In this document: piece by piece, positions 59,101-64,000 of the stretch
Position numbering within the stretch: position 1 is the first letter of the stretch
Layout: each line of letters opens with the position of its first letter
Source of the DNA: Strongyloides papillosus
Taxonomy: Eukaryota > Nematoda > Chromadorea > Rhabditida > Strongyloididae
Reading direction: 5' to 3'
DNA: 64,000 bases
Assembly (NCBI GenBank): GCA_005656395.1
Contig: SRSI01000028.1
Location: 1,240,001 to 1,304,000, forward strand
Translations under genes and position numbers: made by a program
Notes under the pieces: generated by a model
Told to the model about the DNA's origin: nothing
The model's database searches: none
Seen by the model: only the letters and a program-made list of their open reading frames with translations

Positions 59101-62100
59101 AAACAAAAATAAACAAAATTACAAGCGATTTTTTTATTGAATCATTATCAATATGGAGCATAAAAATAAAATATATATGCCAATGGAAGAATATATTTAA
59201 ATTATATATAATATTGTGACACCTTATAAAAATTGATTTTTGATAGGGCATCAAAAAGCATAAAAGTTGAATAATCTTTTTTTGTTAGCTTAAATAGATA
59301 GAATAATGCAGCAAGGGTGCATGTAATATATTTACGAGGGCAATGAAACAAATAATGAAGTAGGATTATAAGTAGAATTTTAATAACGGGAATATGCGCT
59401 TTCAAATTTTATACTCTCTCATAAAATACTATCAAAAATTTTACCATTGATGATGAAATCCTTTTTTTAAACTTCTCATGAAAACAATTTTCCCATTATT
59501 TAAAATGTTTTTTAATAATTAATAATTATTTAGAGGTACACCATTGAATATGTTTTATAAAATTCAACTAGGATGCATTTAACATGTCCTTATCATTAAA
59601 TATTTAATTGAACTTTTTTTGCAAAATGATAAAGAAAAAAAAATTTACAACAGCTCAATAAAGCAATGATAGAGATTATTTTATAAGGCTCTACTATCAT
59701 GATACATAAATTTTAAAAAAATAACTTTAATATTACAGATGATAGACGAGTAACATTTCTTTAGATTAGGACCAAAATACACATAAACACAATTCTTCAT
59801 TTTTTTTATAATTTGAACATTGATAATAAATTTACTTTGTAATGTATATACATTTGAAACTACAAAGAATAATATTGCGTTTTATTTTAAAGAAGAAACA
59901 TATGTTGATGATGTAAAATTTCCATTACACTACATACCTGTCATTGAAAAATGGTAAGAAATAATTTTATCTAGACAAGAAGAAGTAAGAAAAAAACATA
60001 TATTTGTAAAAATTATAATATATGCGATCAAAGAAGTGAAAAATGAATACCTTTTCCTATATCATGTAAGTTATTGAAATTATAAATAAACTTATACAAT
60101 CAAAAAAAATATATCCTTAAATCTAAACATTAGTGTAAATGTATTTTATAATCTATTATGTTTTCTACTATCAAATAAAGATAGATAATATTTTTTAAGA
60201 TAAAAAAATGTTCTTGTTTATTTAATAAAAATAGACACATTTCAATAGAGTGGGATAAAGGATTTATTTTTAAAAAAAATCTATCATATAAGAGGAGATG
60301 AAAAGGTTATTAGCAGAAACTTAAAAAAGGGCAATATTATAATAGTTGTTAATGATAAGAAATTATAAAAATTTTTAAAAAAATAAAAGGATAATTGAAA
60401 GTAATTTAGCATTAAAGACATCTAAATGAGTTTGAAATAAGTTTAATTTCTATTATGTAGTACAATTTTAAAATCAAAGTTTATTTTATTTGCTTTAACA
60501 TTTAGTAACCCTTTAAAATTTTTATATAAAAATTTCTAAAGCGCTAAATAAAATTAGACATTAAAAATAAAAAGAGAGAGGAAAAAAATTGTATCTGTGT
60601 GAGTTAATGAATTGAAACTAAAATTGTGATTAATTAAAAAATTTAATAAGCTATATTATATATAAGGAATACCTAAATAATAAAATGGAAAGAATAAAAA
60701 ATTTGATTTTAATTACATTAATGATATAAGAATTCAAAGATTAATGATAATATTATTTATTTTTGTTAAAAACAAATAAATGATAAAAATTATAAGAAGA
60801 TATCATTATAATATCTTATTTACGTAGGAGTTTGAATGTGTAGTTGTCAAAAAGTGTTTGGAAAGTTTAAAGAATTGTTTACTACAATTTAATAAATGTT
60901 ACAAGTACAACGAATACGCTTTAAATAAACGTATAATTTTTGAAAAAATAGTATGGCGTTTCATTTATCAAATATAAATTTCTCCTACTTATTGTAAAAA
61001 TTTTAAATTAATGGTTAAAATAAGTGTCAGGTAATGTATTTATTATACTTCTTAGTGGAACACCAATATTTTATTTTTTAAAAAGTATATTTGAAACAAA
61101 AATGTAAAGGAAGTAATTATGTAAAGTGATATAAAAAATAAAACTACCTTTTATTTTAACAGTGATTTAATGTTGCTTATTTAAAATATAAACAAGATGT
61201 CAAGGATGAATTTATGGTGCTTCGTCGTTTCCAAGTCGTCTATTAATCTTCTAAAAATTATTAAATCAACAATTGAATGTATAAATTTACTCGTAACTTT
61301 GTAAATGTCTGGCAGGTAGAAAAGCTATTTGACTGGTAGTTAAGAAGGTTTTTAAAAGCTGATAGACTTTCTAGTAGGGTGGTATCTCATTTTGATCATT
61401 GTTTACATCATCATAGTATTTTATATACCCCTCTCTCAAGAAATTTGTTTTTTGGTGTCAATGTTTCAAAATATATCTCATTAGTTAATTAGGAGATCTA
61501 TTTTCAGATATGCAAGAATAAAGTATGATGAAATCTTTTACATAAATTATATGTACAATATTTTTAAAAGTAAGGAAAACTTTCTCCTCAAACACTACTT
61601 TTTTCTTTAAAATAATTTTATTCACAAGGAGAATATTAATAATTAACTCCATGTTGATGCCTTTTATTCAAATAAAACTAGTTTTCTTTTTTCTTCCTTA
61701 CAAAATTTGAAGAAAATTTCATTTGACAAACAATTGAAAAATATTTTTTTTAATATCTCTAATTCTTTAAAAAGATCATCATTTGTTGTAATAATTTAAA
61801 TTAAAAAAGTAAATAAAAATCTTCCTCTTACAATTACGAACAAGTCTAAGAATATAATATAATATTTTATAATTATATATTTTTTAAATATGTTACTTAT
61901 TTATAATAAGGAAACAAATTAAATGTTTGGTAAATGAAAATAACTTACTTTATGTGCAAATATAAAGGTTATATAAATTACAAATTATAGAAAATCTCAA
62001 TTTTTTAAGAAATATTTAAAAATTTTTAAGAGGCATTAAAATAAGTGTCAAAGATTAGCATATATTGCAAATAGTTAAAATAAAAAAAGCATAAAATATT

Positions 62101-62869
62101 GGCTTCAATTTTTTCCACTAAAAGAATAAACAATATTTAATCATTTTTATTTTAAAAACTTTTCTACTTTATTAACTTATTAAAGTGAATATTAAATGCC
62201 TCTTTTGATCAAAATTAATATATGCAATGTGAATGCTTTTAAGATTATTTTAATAACAATAATATACCATAAGTACACATTTACTTTTAATAGTTTAAAA
62301 ATAACTGATATTTAAAATAATAAAAGTATTATCACGATAAAACTTTTATTTTATCATAAACTTTAGAAAATAAAATTGCCTTTTGTATTTCTATTTAAAG
62401 AATAAAGAAACTTCTTTAGAATTTATATATATCAATGACTTAAATTTTATTTAAGGAAAGAAAAGTACATTATGAAAGTTATTAATTATAAATAGAAATA
62501 TTTTTAATATTCAAGGACCATAGAAGAACTATACGTTTTTATTTTAAAGTTTTCTTATTGTGTTAATTTGAGACAATTTCAATAGGGAAAAAAGTTACGC
62601 TTTTTCCCCTGAAATGTGCGATTTTTGTTTTCAATAATATTTTCAAAAGATATATGATGTAATCTGCACCATTTTCTGACGAAAATTTTAAATTGACACC
62701 ACGTTTTTGAAAATTAGCATATAAATTGAATTTAAAAAGGTGATTTCATTTCTAATATAATACTTCAAGAAATTTTATTGCAAGCAGCAAAAAAAAGACC
62801 AGGCATGATATTCGCGTTAGGATGAAAGTTACAGGAGCGACATCCCAACTACCTGTATATAGTAAGATA
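56166..62869. other. Long AT-rich upstream region, no gene recognised
   Basis: No coding ORF above chance. On the minus strand GGGTATATAAAATAC (about 61416-61430) looks like a TATA box, and 200 bases further a TTTTTAG acceptor precedes a GC-richer 60-base stretch (61190-61252). Together they could be a distal promoter and leader exon of hlh-30. This is weak. Confidence 0.4.
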
Positions 62870-62871
62870 TA

Positions 62872-63545
62872 CAGTCGGTCCTTCCGTATCCGCGGTTTGA
62901 AGATTGTATGAAATTAAAAAATTTTAACATGGGGGTACGTACGATTTTTTTATTTTAATCCTTTCGATCCGGAGATTTTTCTCTTTGTATTACGCACTCC
63001 TCTGTGTGTAAAAGGAGAAAGAGAACTTTCACAAAGAATAAGTGGTTAACAAAAAATTGGTGACATGATTCTTTAATAAAAATTAATATATAAGAAATAA
63101 AATTAGACTAAAAGTACAATTTTATAAATTTTTAAAAAATTAATTTTTAGTTTACTTTTATTATTTTAGTTTCTTTCTTTTCTTCTTCTTTTTTTTAATT
63201 TAAACATTTTTAGTAAAAAAAATTTATTCTAAAATATTCCCTCTTATGTACAAATTACCACCGTACATTTACATTTTTGTTTGTGACACGTATGCGCGTC
63301 ATCCAGGCGTGAAGGGGTTAGTTATCGTGGAGTACAAACTCCATTTATGATTAAATTTTTCATTTTTTTTTAAATCAAGCTAACTAAAAGATTACTATTG
63401 TGTACAATTGTAGAAAAAAATTTATATCTTATCTATAATTATGATTTAAAGGTCTTAATACATGAAAAAATAAGAAATACTACGGTTCGCCAGCATTCGC
63501 TGTAATCTCTGGAACCAATCTACCGCGGATACGGGGGGACGACTG
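62872..63545. mobile_element. Tigger/pogo-like MITE (674 bp)
   Basis: The ends are imperfect inverted repeats of about 25-30 bp: left CAGTCGGTCCTTCCGTATCC then GCGG, right (reverse complement) CAGTCGTCCCCCCGTATCC then GCGG. TA flanks both ends (62870-62871 and 63546-63547). CAGT(C/T)GGCCCTCCGTATCCG-type ends are known from Tc/mariner-superfamily Tigger/pogo elements in animals. The interior has no transposase ORF. A GC-richer patch at 63285-63325 (CGTATGCGCGTCATCCAGGC) lies inside. Confidence 0.7.
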
Positions 63546-63547
63546 TA

Positions 63548-64000
63548 ATTGTTTACTGCTGGTAAATTTTTGTAAATAAACAAACATGAATGCATTAATA
63601 AAAAGTTTAACTAACGCTATTTAAAAAGAAAATTTATTAAAATAATATTTTACAGCAAAAATAAAGATATTTTTTCCCAACAAAGTTCAACATTGATGTT
63701 AACACAAAATTATTTTAACTGAAACTCTTACTTAACAAATGAAATTATTAATATCTCATTTTGTAGCTAAAACATTATCCTAAAATTTGATGAAATAAAA
63801 TTATAATATTTTCCCTTTTAAAAGGAAATATGAGTCAAAAAATTGAGTGACAAAAAAAGTTTCTTAATATTTTCTAACAATTTTTATATCTTTTCTACTA
63901 GGTTTTTATGCTGATAACAAATATCGGATTTGCTTTTTATAATTTTGGTTTTTATGGAAAATCATTTACATCAAAAAGAGGTCCGTTTCTAACAGTACTG
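63548..64000. other. Right-edge non-coding sequence
   Basis: Nothing recognised. Confidence 0.5.

Noticed and set aside
59202..59405. 67-codon minus-strand ORF with a hydrophobic start
   Set aside because: Composition is that of chance AT-rich ORFs; no promoter, splice or motif support.
61190..61297. 35-codon plus-strand ORF starting MSRMNLW
   Set aside because: Too short and without context; the same stretch could equally be a minus-strand leader exon, and neither is established.

Overview
The window is about 64 kb of very A+T-rich nuclear DNA from a nematode, most likely a Strongyloididae-type clade IV species. The evidence is the base composition, the tiny introns (about 38-50 nt, GTAAGT...TTTTAG) beside a few very long ones, a two-pore-domain potassium channel of nematode TWK type, a clear HLH-30 (TFEB/MITF) orthologue, a MATH-BTB fragment, mariner elements with the WVPHEL motif, and small secreted cysteine-rich genes. 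The genus is an inference; no marker RNA gene was seen.

Layout. 0-0.6 kb: 5' end of a secreted NIDO-domain gene on the minus strand. 0.6-5.2 kb: non-coding, with a 299-bp TA-flanked MITE inside a larger imperfect inverted repeat. 5.3-8.8 kb: a short secreted ORF diverges from an intact four-exon gene for an 867-residue protein of unknown function; a relic of that gene lies near 37.8 kb, so it is multicopy. 8.8-13.1 kb is a transposon patchwork: a fold-back element, copy 1 of a 257-bp repeat, a broken MATH-BTB gene, GC-rich islands, and a 1,760-bp LTR element with apparently identical LTRs and one gag-like ORF ending in an integrase-type GPF module. 14.9-18.7 kb: a cystatin-like secreted gene, a MULE (Mutator-like) transposase exon, and two minus-strand genes of unclear status.

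19-30 kb: two 1,286-bp mariner copies with broken transposases. Between and beyond them lie a small secreted peptide gene, a cluster of palindromic GCAGATCTGC units, a Gly2 / one-membrane-segment gene with a frame problem, and a defensin-like (CS-alpha-beta) peptide gene. 30.7-37.5 kb: two related Ty3/gypsy elements in the same orientation, one truncated in RT and one nearly full length but inactivated. An intact two-exon orphan gene sits between them. 37.5-37.9 kb: copy 2 of the 257-bp repeat joined to the relic of the 867-residue gene.

From 40 kb on the sequence is ordinary gene territory: a TWK potassium channel (two exons, 782 residues), then hlh-30 (four confident exons, 606 residues, with an alternative first coding exon 7 kb upstream at 55.4 kb and a candidate leader exon at 56.1 kb). 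Upstream of that is about 15 kb of AT-rich intronic or regulatory DNA, and a Tigger/pogo-like MITE lies near the right edge. The host genes do not form an operon; the left 38 kb is best read as an accessory, transposon-rich island beside a conserved right half.
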